Assembly: GCA_019638485.1 (NCBI GenBank)
Contig: JAHBTP010000001.1
Span: 1,116,001-1,180,000, forward strand
Reading direction: 5' to 3'
DNA from: Ferruginibacter sp.
GTDB taxonomy: Bacteria; Bacteroidota; Bacteroidia; Chitinophagales; Chitinophagaceae
Length of the DNA: 64,000 nucleotides
The position numbers and the translations under genes are program-made. The notes beneath the pieces were generated by a model that was not told the origin of the DNA, searched no databases, and saw nothing but the letters and a program-made list of their open reading frames with translations. Below, piece after piece: positions 1-10,153 of the stretch (position 1 is its first letter; every line of letters starts with the position of its first letter).

Positions 1-3000
1 TGCAGATGGGCTTGATGTACCGCAACCAATGTTGGTACGACTTGAACCGGAGAATACTGCAATAGGAAGACATCTGCCCTGACTATTTGAAAGTGACTTA
101 AAGGTGGTTCCGGTCATATCATATCCATCGCTACTGCTTGGTGCCAGTAGAGCTCCCAATACTTGATACATCTCACCTTCATTAAGGGTGACCACAAAGG
201 GCACACCGGCAGCGTTTCCGCTTAATGTTGGATTAGATGGGGTGATTTCAATTTTTGTACTGTCGTATGCAGCAATAACATAAGCCCACGAATAAGTATT
301 TGTGGCATAATTCTGTTTAGTTGTTAACGCAGTGTATTCGTAACCGTAAGTACTTACAGGGAATAGCAATGACGCCTCTGATGTAGTGGATGCATAAATA
401 TGTGCATAAGCTACAATAGGCACATCGGAAAGAATTTCTATCCCCTTGGTTGATTTACCATCTATGAGCATACGCGCATCGAACATACCGGTTTTCGGAA
501 TAATCTCGCTGGTAATCACTGAAAATGCAGGTACTTGATATTCACGCAGGTAACTTGTACCATTAATTCGTACGGTAACATTTGCAGGTTGTTCAGCGCT
601 AAAATAAAGAATCATATCCTGCGCGTTCCCTGATTCAAAGCCTTGATGGTGGCCATATCCAACCCAAAACTTAGTTCCCTGATTGGAAGAATCAGCAGGA
701 GGCAATATGGTGGGTGGTTCCGGCGGTACTGTACCATCGGTTAAACCGGTTATTTTATCAAGGTAGTTGAGATTATTATCTGTAAAGAAATTGGCAATTT
801 CATCCACTGTACTGGCTGCATTCACCTGCCATGCATTCGCCGCATCTGTTCTGCCGTATTTGATTAAATTTTCACGAGGAATAAATCCTTGCCATGGATC
901 AATATAGAACTGTTTAACATCAGCGTCGGCAGGCTGAGCGCCGGTAACTGTAGCTTCTGTATAAAAATAAGTAGAGGCTTGTCCGGTTGCCAATGCAGGA
1001 GGAATTACTCCGGAGTACCTACGCATTTGTAAATTGGTAGGTACTGCAGACCCTGCGGCATAAGTAACCTTGGTTACAGTATCTGTACCATACATAAATA
1101 CCTGTGTTGCACCCGGTGCAGGAGTAGCAGGAATTCCATTAAGTAAGGTAGGTAATGATGTTGGAAGGAATTCAAATGCTCCCATATCCGGAACACCTGT
1201 GGTTAATGTTGTAGGACGAGGCTGATCATTAAAGTCTTTGTCATTCCCCACAATCTGAACCCCTCTACCATGCATTGCCCATACCTCAGGAGAAGTGATA
1301 TCCGGCTCCATATCCACATTATTAGTAAATGTAGGTGGGTAAACAATGGAATTCACATCCCAAAAAGCGCTATTAATCCATGCTTGTAAACTTGCCAAAT
1401 TGGTTGATACACTTCTTACCAATGTAGGACCACCAGTGTACAAGAAATTATAATCACTATAAATGAAGCTAACATTACCAAAACTTAATGCGATACCATT
1501 TTTAGCATGATAGAATATGTTGTTTCGAATATCTATTGGCCCGTTTCCACCCGATGCTGTTTGTGTAAAATAAGCTGCTACGTTAGCAGTACCCGACCCA
1601 ATATCTGAACCATTTTGAATAGAGTTATTCCAAAAATTTGAACCACTACCTGAGGTACTATATGTGCCATAGGCTGTACTTCCTCCCTGAGTAGCCACAT
1701 TCACTACATTATTAATAATATCAGCATTTGTTGTGGCAGAGGAATACAAGCCATAAATGGTGGTTGAGTTTTGGTTTATTCCAATTATTTTGTTGGCAAT
1801 AATTTTAGAACGTTCAAGATTAGTAGCGTCACAAGCGGTGAAATACATCCCATAAGCCGATGAAGTATTATTAGTCAATTCAATTCGGTTATGACTCACA
1901 TTCATGGCAGTATCTGCGTTGGAACAATAAATACCATAAATAGATGATGCACCCGGTCCTTTAACCTCAATAGTATTCGCAATACCTTCAAGTCGTTTTA
2001 CGAAACTGGCATAAATTCCATACTGATAAAAATTATTGATGGTATTGCTGTCAATCCAGGCTTTCTCTACCAATAATCCTGCTGAAGAACCGGCTAATGC
2101 GATTCCGGCATAACCACCGGTAATAGTATTGTTCTTAATAGTCAGGTCTCCGCCTCGCAATGAGGTGCCAAAAATACCTGCAGCATTATTAGAAGTAGAA
2201 GTAACCACCGGTGCAGAAATTCTACAATTATAAATACTATCTGATGTGGCATCACCGGCAAATTCAACAGCTCTTCCTGCAGTAGTACCTGTTGCAGCAA
2301 TACTCATATTGGCAAAGGTTACAAAAGAAGCTCCGTTTAATTTTAACGTATGCGGATTAGGAGATGAAGTAGCATCAAAAGACAAGGTTACCGATGTTGG
2401 ATCTCCGTTTTGGCTTAAGAATATTGCACGATGTGTTTCACTTGAATTGCCTATAGGATTGATAGTTATCTGTTCATTGTAAGTACCGGGCACTACAAAG
2501 AACTTCACTAATCCTCCAATACCACAATTCATTGCCGTAACAGCATCAGTAAAGCTTTGGAAGTTTGGTAAGGTATTAGGACCGGCAGGATTGATGGTAT
2601 ATTCACCTTCTGGCAAATAAGCGTTAAGGGTAACACTTACCACCGGTGAGGTGGATGAGTTCCCATTACAAGTAACTACTGCACGGAAGAATGTTTGTGT
2701 AGTTACCTGGGTAGTGTATCCCGGTGTAAGCAATACCGGACCTAAGTCGTTCCATGGGCCTGCAGCGGATGTAGCACTTTGCCATTGATAAGTTTGACCA
2801 CCACCAACAGTGTTTCCAGTAAGATTAAGAACAACTGTTGTACCAATGCAAATTCCTGTACTAGGTGCAATGGTTGCAGTTCCCGGATTTGGTGGTACAA
2901 CGCAAGGTGGAACGGTAAATTCAAAAGCACCTACATCAGGAGTGGTAGTACTTCTGGTTTGATCATTAATATCAGTAAGGATTCCAACCGGCTCACCCAA

Positions 3001-6000
3001 ATTATCAATAGGAGCAAAAGTAGGCGTGTAATCATTCATCAACACGTTTGCATAAATGGGATCCTCACTCATTGAAGCTGCATCTTGTGTTGTTGCTGCT
3101 TGCCAATCTGCCAATGACAAACGATTTACAGCACTGGAATATCCAATATAATGCTGCGGCCCCGGTACAATGAAAAACAGATTATGGTTACTAATGATAG
3201 GAGTACCTGTTGTGCCATAATATACAACATGCTTTGTACCCGTTCCACCACGTTTAATAGTAAAAATATTATTTTTCAGTTCAATACCTTCTGCGGTAGT
3301 TAGTTGATAAAAAGCTCTGGTTGTTGACACTGAATTGCTGCTTTCATCTTCAAGTGCTATTGTGTTATGATAGTATTTTATATAATCAGATGCTGAATTA
3401 TAAATTCCATATTGAATTCCTTCTCCATCTACATTATACCACAAGTTATTGCTAACCACATTCTCCGCACCGAAGCTTCCATCAAAAGACGAGAAATACA
3501 TTCCATAAAACGCTGCAGTACTCGTTCTGTCTGCACTAAATGGATTATGCATGCGGTTCTTTGAAATTTGCACACCTGAACTAACCCCCAAACAATAAAT
3601 TCCGTAGTAGGTAGATAGTGTGGTGCGTACAGGCCTACTGATATCATTTTTTTCTACAAGTGTTGGCCCTAAATAAGAAAGGTACAATCCATAGAAATAG
3701 AAATCACGTACCTTATTTCCTACAATTTCATTACCAACAATAGGATCCGAAGAACTTCCTACAAGGGTAATTCCATAATAGCCGCTATTTATTGTATTAT
3801 TTAAAATACGGTTTCCGTCACACAATGTGGAACCGGATTGTGTAGCACTTGTTGCAGAAGAAGAAATAACGATACCGGCAAAATTGAGAGAAGTGGAGTT
3901 TGCCGGAAGATTAATTATACATCTGCTTATTGTATTACTATCTGCATTATTTAACATTTGTACTCCATAGCCGTAAGTAGCTGCAGGGCCGGATGCATCA
4001 ATAACCAGGCTATCAATAATAACATGGTCTGTACCATCAAATTTAATTACTGCTCTTTCCGCAGAAACTGTTGGCTCATATCTAAGTGTATTACCATTCC
4101 CTTTAAAGGTTACGGTATTAATAGCAGATGCATTACCAATTGGCCCCATAATTAATTGTTCATAATAAGGGCCGGTTCCACTTTCTACTTCAAATACAAC
4201 AGGACCTGCAATTCCACATTCTAATGCAGCATAAGCTTCATTAAAACTTGCGAAGTTGTTTCCGCCGGTTGGTATTAAGCTATTAATAGTATAGGTACCT
4301 GCAGGGAAAGCGGGGTTCACCATTAAAATACCCGGCGTGCTGTTTACTACAGAGCCACCACAATCTACCTGCAAGCGATAAAATGAAGAAACCGAAGCCG
4401 AAATGGTAAGTGTTGGATTGGTTAAAACACCCCCCACGTTAACCCATGGCCCAGCCATGCTTTGTGCTGACTGCCACTGATATGTTTGTCCTAAACCGGT
4501 AGATCCATTTAATGCTCCAAGGGTAACTAAAGCAAACTCACAAACCTCATTATCTGAGAAAATAACCGTTCCTGCAGTTGGCGGAGCAACACAAGGAAGA
4601 GGGGTAAATTCATACGCACCCATATCAGGCGTAGTTGCACTTCTGGTAACATTCATGATATCAGATAAAACACCTAACGGAGTACCCAAATCATTCATTG
4701 AAGCATTAGTGGGTAGGAAGTTTCCGGCAATAGATCCGGCAAAAATTGGATCAATAACTACTGAATGGCTATCCTGTAAAGAAGATGTCTGCCATGCTGC
4801 AAGAGATGTTTGGTTGGTAGCATTGATATATCCGGTATGGGCATTGGAGATACCGGAGCCAATAAAGATATTATTATAGTCTGATGTAATTTCACTACCC
4901 GCAGTACCAAAATACAATCCGTATTTAACCCCCGGGCCACCACGTGTAATAGAAATTAAATTATTTTTAAATACAATTCCTGCAGCTTGGGTAATTTGAT
5001 AAAAACCTCTGGCATAGCTTGAAGATGCTGCTAATGCAGCAGTTCCATCCAAGGAAATGGTATTATGGTAAATGAACACATTATCTGAGCTGGAATTGTA
5101 AATACCAACCACATTTCCATTTCCGGTTAAATTATAAATCAGGTTATTGATAATTCTGTTTTCCATCCCTGCAAAACCATCATTACCTGTAAAATAAATT
5201 CCATAGAAATCACCGGTTGCACTGTTATCTCCACCAAACGGATTAGAAATTCTGTTTTTAGAAATTTCTGCGCTAACGCTTAATCCTGTGAAGTAAATTC
5301 CATAGAAAGTAGATACAACATTACGAGATGGACGTTCAATATTATTGCCTTCAATTAGGGTATTAAAAGAGCCCAACACATAAATACCATAAAAATAAGT
5401 GTCGGTAATATTGTTACCTACAATAAAGTTATTTCTATTGGCTTCGGTGCTGCTTCCCACCAAGGTAATACCATAGTAACCTCCTGTAATGTTGTTATTG
5501 GTAATAATATTATCATCGCAAAGCACAGTACCTGTTCCTGTAGCAGATGTTGCAGAACCGCTAATTACTATACCTGCATAATTTGTAGAAGTTTCACTGG
5601 GGTCAATATTAATGGTACAACCATTAATCATGTTATTATTGGCATCATTCATCAATTGGAATCCAAATCCATATTGTGATGCTGTTCTTCCGGCAGCATT
5701 TACCACCAAATCATTAAAATTGATATAATCTGCACCATTTAATTTAATTACGGCTCTTTCATTGGAATTGCTTGAAGCGAAAGTTATAGCCTGGTTATTG
5801 CCATTAAATGTAACTGTTGCAGCGGGTCCGGCTCCCGGAACCTCACTCATGATGAGTTGTTCGTTGTATGGCCCGTTTAACACATTAAAGGTTACATTAC
5901 CGCTGATACCACAACTAATATAATTATATGCCTCATTAAAGCTTTGGAAGTTTGTTGGGCTTGCAGGTGAAAGTCTGTCAATGGTAAACACACCTTGTAC

Positions 6001-6981
6001 AGCCGCAGGTGTATTAACGGTAATAATGTTTGATGAAACTGTTGCTCCACAAGTAATATTTAGGCGGTATGTAGTGGAGGCTGTTTGAGAAGTATTTAAA
6101 AATAAAGTGTTCGCGCCCGGGATATCTGTCCATGTTGTACCATCCGGAGAACTTTGCCACTGGAACGTTTGTCCGGTACCGTTAGTACCTCCAGTATAAG
6201 ACATAGTGAAAGGAATACCTAAACACACATTGGCTGCCGAAGAGGTTATTGTTCCTGCTGTGGGAGGGTTGGTACAAGGGCCACCGGGTGTAAAACTTAT
6301 TTGAAGAAATGGTCTTCTATCATTTATATCTGAAATGGAATTATCAATAGCTGATAGAGTGCCGGCGTTACCCAAAACCGTTTGGCCGGTGCCATAAATT
6401 TTATCTACCACAGTTGACCATAACCATTCAAATGTTCCTGTTGTAGCGTTACCTGCAATAGCATTACAATCCCATTCTGTAGAAACCTCCAGAGAACCCC
6501 CGGTATAAATAAAAGGAGTAGCAAAATTAAAGGGGATATAATCCGGTGCCGTAGTGGCCGGGATGGTTTGGTTGGTATTTTCATAAACCATTTGAGCACC
6601 TGAGTTCAAATTAGCCCAGGTTTCACTAGCCTGAGAAAAAGTAGTGGCGGTAGAATTTTTAAGATAAACCCTAAAAATTGCACCGGGCCCGGTAGTGGTG
6701 GCATTATTATTTTTTGCCCAACCTACTCCATTAATCATCGCTCCGGTAGTAATACCTACCGCTGCAAGTTCATCGGCGGTATATAAATAAGCATAACGAC
6801 TTGCATCATAAGCGCTACTAGCTGCCGACCGGTAAATAGGTCCGGCATTATACTGTGGCGTGCCGGCTGTTCCGGTGCTAATTACTACTGTTTGCGCATT
6901 TAGCGACAAAACACTTGTAATACCGCAGAAGATAAAAATGAAAACTCTGCTAATAAAGGTATTCAGGTACACTTTTTTCAT
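1..6981 (-). CDS. Giant secreted modular beta-helix protein, C-terminus off the left edge
   Basis: The frame opens with ATG at 6981 and stays open to base 1, giving 2,327 residues without a stop. It begins with a signal peptide (MKKVYLNTF..., hydrophobic core, ending near NAQ at about residue 31). Residues 35-230 look like a beta-sandwich domain. Then come three tandem modules of about 562-580 residues (roughly 233-794, 795-1361, 1362-1940). Each starts with an Ig/PKD-like domain (C..PPTAGT..., GQTYQWQSA) and continues into a right-handed parallel beta-helix rich in NNxI, YYGI and YGIYxS turns, closing with PDxGAFEF. Near residue 2097 an IgGFc-binding-like domain starts (GTKFWVGYGHH, later VAVFSGSSRT). 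Such proteins in Bacteroidota are surface-exposed and usually exported by the type IX system through a C-terminal domain, which here would lie outside the window. An adhesin or glycan-binding role is inference. Confidence 0.85.
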   Translation of the reverse strand, partial: MKKVYLNTFISRVFIFIFCGITSVLSLNAQTVVISTGTAGTPQYNAGPIYRSAASSAYDASRYAYLYTADELAAVGITTGAMINGVGWAKNNNATTTGPGAIFRVYLKNSTATTFSQASETWANLNSGAQMVYENTNQTIPATTAPDYIPFNFATPFIYTGGSLEVSTEWDCNAIAGNATTGTFEWLWSTVVDKIYGTGQTVLGNAGTLSAIDNSISDINDRRPFLQISFTPGGPCTNPPTAGTITSSAANVCLGIPFTMSYTGGTNGTGQTFQWQSSPDGTTWTDIPGANTLFLNTSQTASTTYRLNITCGATVSSNIITVNTPAAVQGVFTIDRLSPASPTNFQSFNEAYNYISCGISGNVTFNVLNGPYNEQLIMSEVPGAGPAATVTFNGNNQAITFASSNSNERAVIKLNGADYINFNDLVVNAAGRTASQYGFGFQLMNDANNNMINGCTINIDPSETSTNYAGIVISGSATSATGTGTVLCDDNIITNNNITGGYYGITLVGSSTEANRNNFIVGNNITDTYFYGIYVLGSFNTLIEGNNIERPSRNVVSTFYGIYFTGLSVSAEISKNRISNPFGGDNSATGDFYGIYFTGNDGFAGMENRIINNLIYNLTGNGNVVGIYNSSSDNVFIYHNTISLDGTAALAASSSYARGFYQITQAAGIVFKNNLISITRGGPGVKYGLYFGTAGSEITSDYNNIFIGSGISNAHTGYINATNQTSLAAWQTSSLQDSHSVVIDPIFAGSIAGNFLPTNASMNDLGTPLGVLSDIMNVTRSATTPDMGAYEFTPLPCVAPPTAGTVIFSDNEVCEFALVTLGALNGSTGLGQTYQWQSAQSMAGPWVNVGGVLTNPTLTISASVSSFYRLQVDCGGSVVNSTPGILMVNPAFPAGTYTINSLIPTGGNNFASFNEAYAALECGIAGPVVFEVESGTGPYYEQLIMGPIGNASAINTVTFKGNGNTLRYEPTVSAERAVIKFDGTDHVIIDSLVIDASGPAATYGYGVQMLNNADSNTISRCIINLPANSTSLNFAGIVISSSATSATQSGSTLCDGNRILNNTINSGYYGITLVGSSSDPIVGNEIVGNKVRDFYFYGLYLSYLGPTLVEKNDISRPVRTTLSTYYGIYCLGVSSGVQISKNRMHNPFSADRTSTAAFYGMYFSSFDGSFGAENVVSNNLWYNVDGEGIQYGIYNSASDYIKYYHNTIALEDESSNSVSTTRAFYQLTTAEGIELKNNIFTIKRGGTGTKHVVYYGTTGTPIISNHNLFFIVPGPQHYIGYSSAVNRLSLADWQAATTQDAASMSEDPIYANVLMNDYTPTFAPIDNLGEPVGILTDINDQTRSTTTPDVGAFEFTVPPCVVPPNPGTATIAPSTGICIGTTVVLNLTGNTVGGGQTYQWQSATSAAGPWNDLGPVLLTPGYTTQVTTQTFFRAVVTCNGNSSTSPVVSVTLNAYLPEGEYTINPAGPNTLPNFQSFTDAVTAMNCGIGGLVKFFVVPGTYNEQITINPIGNSSETHRAIFLSQNGDPTSVTLSFDATSSPNPHTLKLNGASFVTFANMSIAATGTTAGRAVEFAGDATSDSIYNCRISAPVVTSTSNNAAGIFGTSLRGGDLTIKNNTITGGYAGIALAGSSAGLLVEKAWIDSNTINNFYQYGIYASFVKRLEGIANTIEVKGPGASSIYGIYCSNADTAMNVSHNRIELTNNTSSAYGMYFTACDATNLERSKIIANKIIGINQNSTTIYGLYSSATTNADIINNVVNVATQGGSTAYGTYSTSGSGSNFWNNSIQNGSDIGSGTANVAAYFTQTASGGNGPIDIRNNIFYHAKNGIALSFGNVSFIYSDYNFLYTGGPTLVRSVSTNLASLQAWINSAFWDVNSIVYPPTFTNNVDMEPDITSPEVWAMHGRGVQIVGNDKDFNDQPRPTTLTTGVPDMGAFEFLPTSLPTLLNGIPATPAPGATQVFMYGTDTVTKVTYAAGSAVPTNLQMRRYSGVIPPALATGQASTYFYTEATVTGAQPADADVKQFYIDPWQGFIPRENLIKYGRTDAANAWQVNAASTVDEIANFFTDNNLNYLDKITGLTDGTVPPEPPTILPPADSSNQGTKFWVGYGHHQGFESGNAQDMILYFSAEQPANVTVRINGTSYLREYQVPAFSVITSEIIPKTGMFDARMLIDGKSTKGIEILSDVPIVAYAHIYASTTSEASLLFPVSTYGYEYTALTTKQNYATNTYSWAYVIAAYDSTKIEITPSNPTLSGNAAGVPFVVTLNEGEMYQVLGALLAPSSSDGYDMTGTTFKSLSNSQGRCLPIAVFSGSSRTNIGCGTSSPSA

Positions 6982-7347
6982 AATCCTTATTTATATATAA
7001 ACTATAAAAGAATAAAAAATTACATGTCTAAAGGTAATCTTCAACAGGGTGGTAGGGATGCTCAGGTTTTCGTGAGAATTGGATAATGGCTTGATTATCA
7101 AGAATGAATTAGGGTGTAATTAGAATTGAAGAACATATCTTAAAAATCAGCCCCCAAACTTAAACATTATTGTTAAATAAACACTAAAGCAAGCCGTTTT
7201 TTTCTTATTCTTTTTACCCAAGAAATTATTAAATACAATCTTTATTAAATATAATCTTCACACATTTTAAATTAATAAGACAAGTTTTCCGGAGTTGGAT
7301 TTTGAGTAATTGGGTAGGATTTACGATATTTGATTAATTACACACCA
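6982..7347. other. Divergent intergenic region
   Basis: This 366-base AT-rich spacer separates the minus-strand giant protein from the plus-strand dihydroorotase-like gene. It should hold both divergent promoters, but I see no exact TAnnTTTG element on either strand. No coding sequence, repeat or convincing hairpin stands out. Confidence 0.5.
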
Positions 7348-8601
7348 ATGACAGTTTTTATCAGGCAGGCAGTTGTTGTTTCTCCCTCCTCGCCTTTCCA
7401 TTTGCAAGTGGTTGATATTATTATTGAGAACGGAATTTTTACTGATATTAATTTCCGGTTAGAAATGCCTCCACATGCACGGGTAATAGACATTAAAGGC
7501 TTACATATTAGTATCGGCTGGGTAGATATAATGGCAGATTTTGGAGAACCGGGATTTGAGTATCGCGAAACACTTATGTCGGGAAGTATGGCTGCAGCAG
7601 CCGGTGGCTTTACTGATGTGCTCATTTCTCCAGAAACCAAACCGGTAATTTCAGGCCGTAGCATGGTTGCTTTCATTAAGGATAAAGCATCTATTACACG
7701 GCTTCATCCTGTAGGAACAGTTTCAAAAGATGGTTTGGGAAAAGAACTTGCAGAAATGTATGACATGGCAGAATCCGGAGCTGTAGCCTTTTCCGATGGA
7801 TTTAAACCGATACAACATCCGGGCGTTATGGTAAAAGCATTACAATATGTTTTGCCAATAAATGCCAATATTATTCAAATCCCTAACGATCGTTCAATAG
7901 GAACAGAAGGATTAATGAATGAAGGAATTACCTCAACCCAATTAGGCTTACCCGGTATTCCTGCTCTTGCTGAAGAACTCATGATAGCCCGGGATATTGA
8001 ATTAGTTAAATACACCAAGTCCAGGCTCCACATTGCCGGAATCAGTACCCAAAAAGGAATGGAAATGATTAAACAGGCAAAAAAAGAAGGCTATCAAATT
8101 ACCTGTTCAATAACACCCTATCACCTGCACTTTTGTGATGATGATCTTGTACATTATGATACTAACCTGAAGGTTTTCCCTCCATTACGCACAAAACAAG
8201 ATAGAGAAGCGTTGATTGAAGGCGTAAAACAAGGCTGGATTGATGCCATTACTTCACTGCATCGTCCTGCACATAAGGATGAAAAGGAATGTGAGTTCGA
8301 ATATGCTCAATTTGGTATGGCAGGTATTCAAACCGCATTTTCAGCTACTTTTAATTTGATTGGTGATATAAATACCATTGTTCAACGATTTACAGCCGCA
8401 CGAAATATTTTCAACCTACCTCCTGAAGAAATTGGTATCGGTAGGCAGGCATGCTTAACATTATTTAATCCGAATGAAAATTTTATCTTTACAAATAAAC
8501 AGGGCTATTCTCTTTCACACAATAATGCGTTTTTAGAAAAACCACTTCGTGGAAGAGTTTTGGGCACTATAATTCAAAACAAAATCTACCTAAACCAATG
8601 A
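7348..8601 (+). CDS. Dihydroorotase-like protein lacking metal-binding residues
   Basis: The 417-residue product follows the amidohydrolase/dihydroorotase layout: a short N-terminal beta domain, then a TIM-barrel entry at about residues 57-70 (GWVDIMADFGEPG), GFTDV, and a C-terminal beta domain. In active dihydroorotases the entry motif is DxHxH-REPG; here both histidines are replaced (Met62, Asp64). HVST and TPHHL-type ligand motifs read GIST and TPYHL, and the catalytic TDHAPH reads TSLHRPAH. The fold is therefore clear but zinc catalysis is doubtful, as in the inactive PyrC-like subunits known from some ATCase complexes. Start: an in-frame TTG exists at 7330, but ATG at 7348 gives the usual N-terminus. 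The next gene overlaps its stop by 4 bases, suggesting translational coupling with a membrane protein and glycosyltransferases. Confidence 0.8.
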   Translation: MTVFIRQAVVVSPSSPFHLQVVDIIIENGIFTDINFRLEMPPHARVIDIKGLHISIGWVDIMADFGEPGFEYRETLMSGSMAAAAGGFTDVLISPETKPVISGRSMVAFIKDKASITRLHPVGTVSKDGLGKELAEMYDMAESGAVAFSDGFKPIQHPGVMVKALQYVLPINANIIQIPNDRSIGTEGLMNEGITSTQLGLPGIPALAEELMIARDIELVKYTKSRLHIAGISTQKGMEMIKQAKKEGYQITCSITPYHLHFCDDDLVHYDTNLKVFPPLRTKQDREALIEGVKQGWIDAITSLHRPAHKDEKECEFEYAQFGMAGIQTAFSATFNLIGDINTIVQRFTAARNIFNLPPEEIGIGRQACLTLFNPNENFIFTNKQGYSLSHNNAFLEKPLRGRVLGTIIQNKIYLNQ

Positions 8602-9131
8602 TTTCACTCAGCCCAACGATAAAAGGACTGATAACTGCCATTTTAATGATTACCGCTTCGGTATTAATCTTTAATGGGCAAGGTAGTTTTGAAAATAACC
8701 TACAGTATATTACCTATGGCCTTTACATTGGAGGTATTGTATGGACACTTGTTTCATACAGCCACAAAGAGGTGCTAAAAACATTTAAAACATACTTCAC
8801 CGAAGGTTTTAAGTGCTTTATTGTAATTACTTTTTTAATGGTAATATTTACGGTTGGTTTTTTAAAAACAAATCCCGGTATGCGTGAGGAGATGGCACAA
8901 AATTACCGAACCGAACTTATTAAAAAAGGTGATAAAACGCCTGCCGAAATTGACAGTATGGTAATTCAGGCAAAAGAATACTATGTTACTATGGTAGCTT
9001 CAATGACTATTTTCGGATATTTATTAATTGGTGCTGCAACTACAATAATTTTTTCTCTGATTTTGCTGCTGCGAAATAAAAAATCGTCATTTGAACAAAT
9101 GTCGTCATTCAAATCAGACCAACAATTATGA
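8598..9131 (+). CDS. DUF4199 family membrane protein
   Basis: A 177-residue integral membrane protein with about four hydrophobic segments (near residues 10-27, 38-56, 75-95, 134-157). Between the third and fourth lies a soluble stretch with the family-typical NPGMREEMAQ and later EIDSMV elements. This pattern matches DUF4199, a Bacteroidota family of unknown function. It overlaps the preceding gene and the following glycosyltransferase by 4 bases each (ATGA arrangements), so the three are almost certainly co-translated. DUF4199 next to a family 2 glycosyltransferase is a recurring arrangement in this phylum, suggesting a helper role in lipid-linked sugar transfer; that role is inference. Confidence 0.8.
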   Translation: MISLSPTIKGLITAILMITASVLIFNGQGSFENNLQYITYGLYIGGIVWTLVSYSHKEVLKTFKTYFTEGFKCFIVITFLMVIFTVGFLKTNPGMREEMAQNYRTELIKKGDKTPAEIDSMVIQAKEYYVTMVASMTIFGYLLIGAATTIIFSLILLLRNKKSSFEQMSSFKSDQQL

Positions 9132-10072
9132 TGGATATTTCGGTGGTCACGCCATTATATAACGAAGAGGAATCCCTCCCTGAACTGGCAGCATGGATAG
9201 ACCAGGTGATGAAAGAAAACAATTTTTCTTACGAAGTTATTATGGTTGATGATGGCAGTTCAGATGACTCATGGGAAACGATTTGTCGTTTGGGTAAGAC
9301 AAATGCAAATATCAAGGGAATTAGATTTCAGCGTAATTACGGAAAAAGTGCGGCATTAAATGAAGGGTTTAAAGCGGCATCAGGCAATGTGGTTATTACT
9401 ATGGATGCTGATTTGCAGGATAGTCCTGATGAAATACCTGCACTATATAAAATGATAGTAAACGATAATTATGATATGGTGAGTGGATGGAAGAAGAAAC
9501 GCCACGATAATACCTTTACTAAAAATATTCCTTCAAAGCTTTTTAATATGGTTGCCCGCAAAAGCTCGGGTATTAAGTTGCATGATTTTAATTGCGGATT
9601 AAAAGCATATAAACAAAAAGTAGTTAAAACCATTGAGGTATATGGAGAAATGCATCGGTATATTCCCATTATTGCCAAGTGGAGCGGTTTTAGAAAAATT
9701 GGTGAAAAAACGGTATCACACCAAGCACGGAAATATGGTGTTACCAAATTTGGATGGGAGCGTTTTATCAATGGATTTTTGGACTTAAGCACCATTATGT
9801 TTGTTAGCAAATTTGGAAAGCGGCCTATGCATTTCTTTGGGTTATGGGGCAGCTTAGTTTTCTTTTTCGGTTTAATTATTTGGATTTATTTATTCATCGC
9901 AAAATTCGCATTTCAGAAATATAATATGACAGACAGGCCGCTGTTTTATATTGGTATCATTAGTATTGTAATTGGTGTTCAATTATTCTTAGCCGGTTTT
10001 TTAGGAGAATTAATTTCACGAAATTCGAGCATCCGTAACAGTTACTTAATTGAAGACAAATCCGGTTTGTAA
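9128..10072 (+). CDS. Family 2 glycosyltransferase, polyprenyl-phosphate sugar transferase type
   Basis: The 314-residue protein has a GT-A domain at the N-terminus (VTPLYNEEESLPEL, then EVIMVDDGSSDDSW) and the acidic nucleotide-sugar/metal motif TMDADLQDSPDE near residue 99. Two hydrophobic helices follow at about 237-260 and 275-298, with the C-terminus SRNSSIRNSYLIED. This is the DPM1/GtrB/ArnC-like architecture that moves a sugar from a nucleotide donor onto a polyprenyl phosphate at the inner membrane. The exact sugar cannot be told. It shares an ATGATG start region with the end of the DUF4199 gene. Its TAA stop lies in the same frame as the downstream glycosyltransferase, which has start-codon trouble of its own. 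Confidence 0.88.
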   Translation: MMDISVVTPLYNEEESLPELAAWIDQVMKENNFSYEVIMVDDGSSDDSWETICRLGKTNANIKGIRFQRNYGKSAALNEGFKAASGNVVITMDADLQDSPDEIPALYKMIVNDNYDMVSGWKKKRHDNTFTKNIPSKLFNMVARKSSGIKLHDFNCGLKAYKQKVVKTIEVYGEMHRYIPIIAKWSGFRKIGEKTVSHQARKYGVTKFGWERFINGFLDLSTIMFVSKFGKRPMHFFGLWGSLVFFFGLIIWIYLFIAKFAFQKYNMTDRPLFYIGIISIVIGVQLFLAGFLGELISRNSSIRNSYLIEDKSGL

Positions 10073-10153
10073 TTAAATATCAGTACTATCACACTAACGG
10101 GAACCCATAAACGAGTTGTAATAATAGGCCCGGCACATCCTCTGCGCGGTGGG

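Noticed and set aside
2246..4943. Several short plus- and minus-strand open frames inside the giant beta-helix gene
   Set aside because: They overlap a continuous 2,327-codon frame with clear domains and are in other frames; they have no recognisable protein content.
1100..6300. Repeating units every 1.69 kb, considered as DNA tandem repeat or CRISPR-like array
   Set aside because: The repetition is at protein-module level, with diverged DNA and no short spacers.
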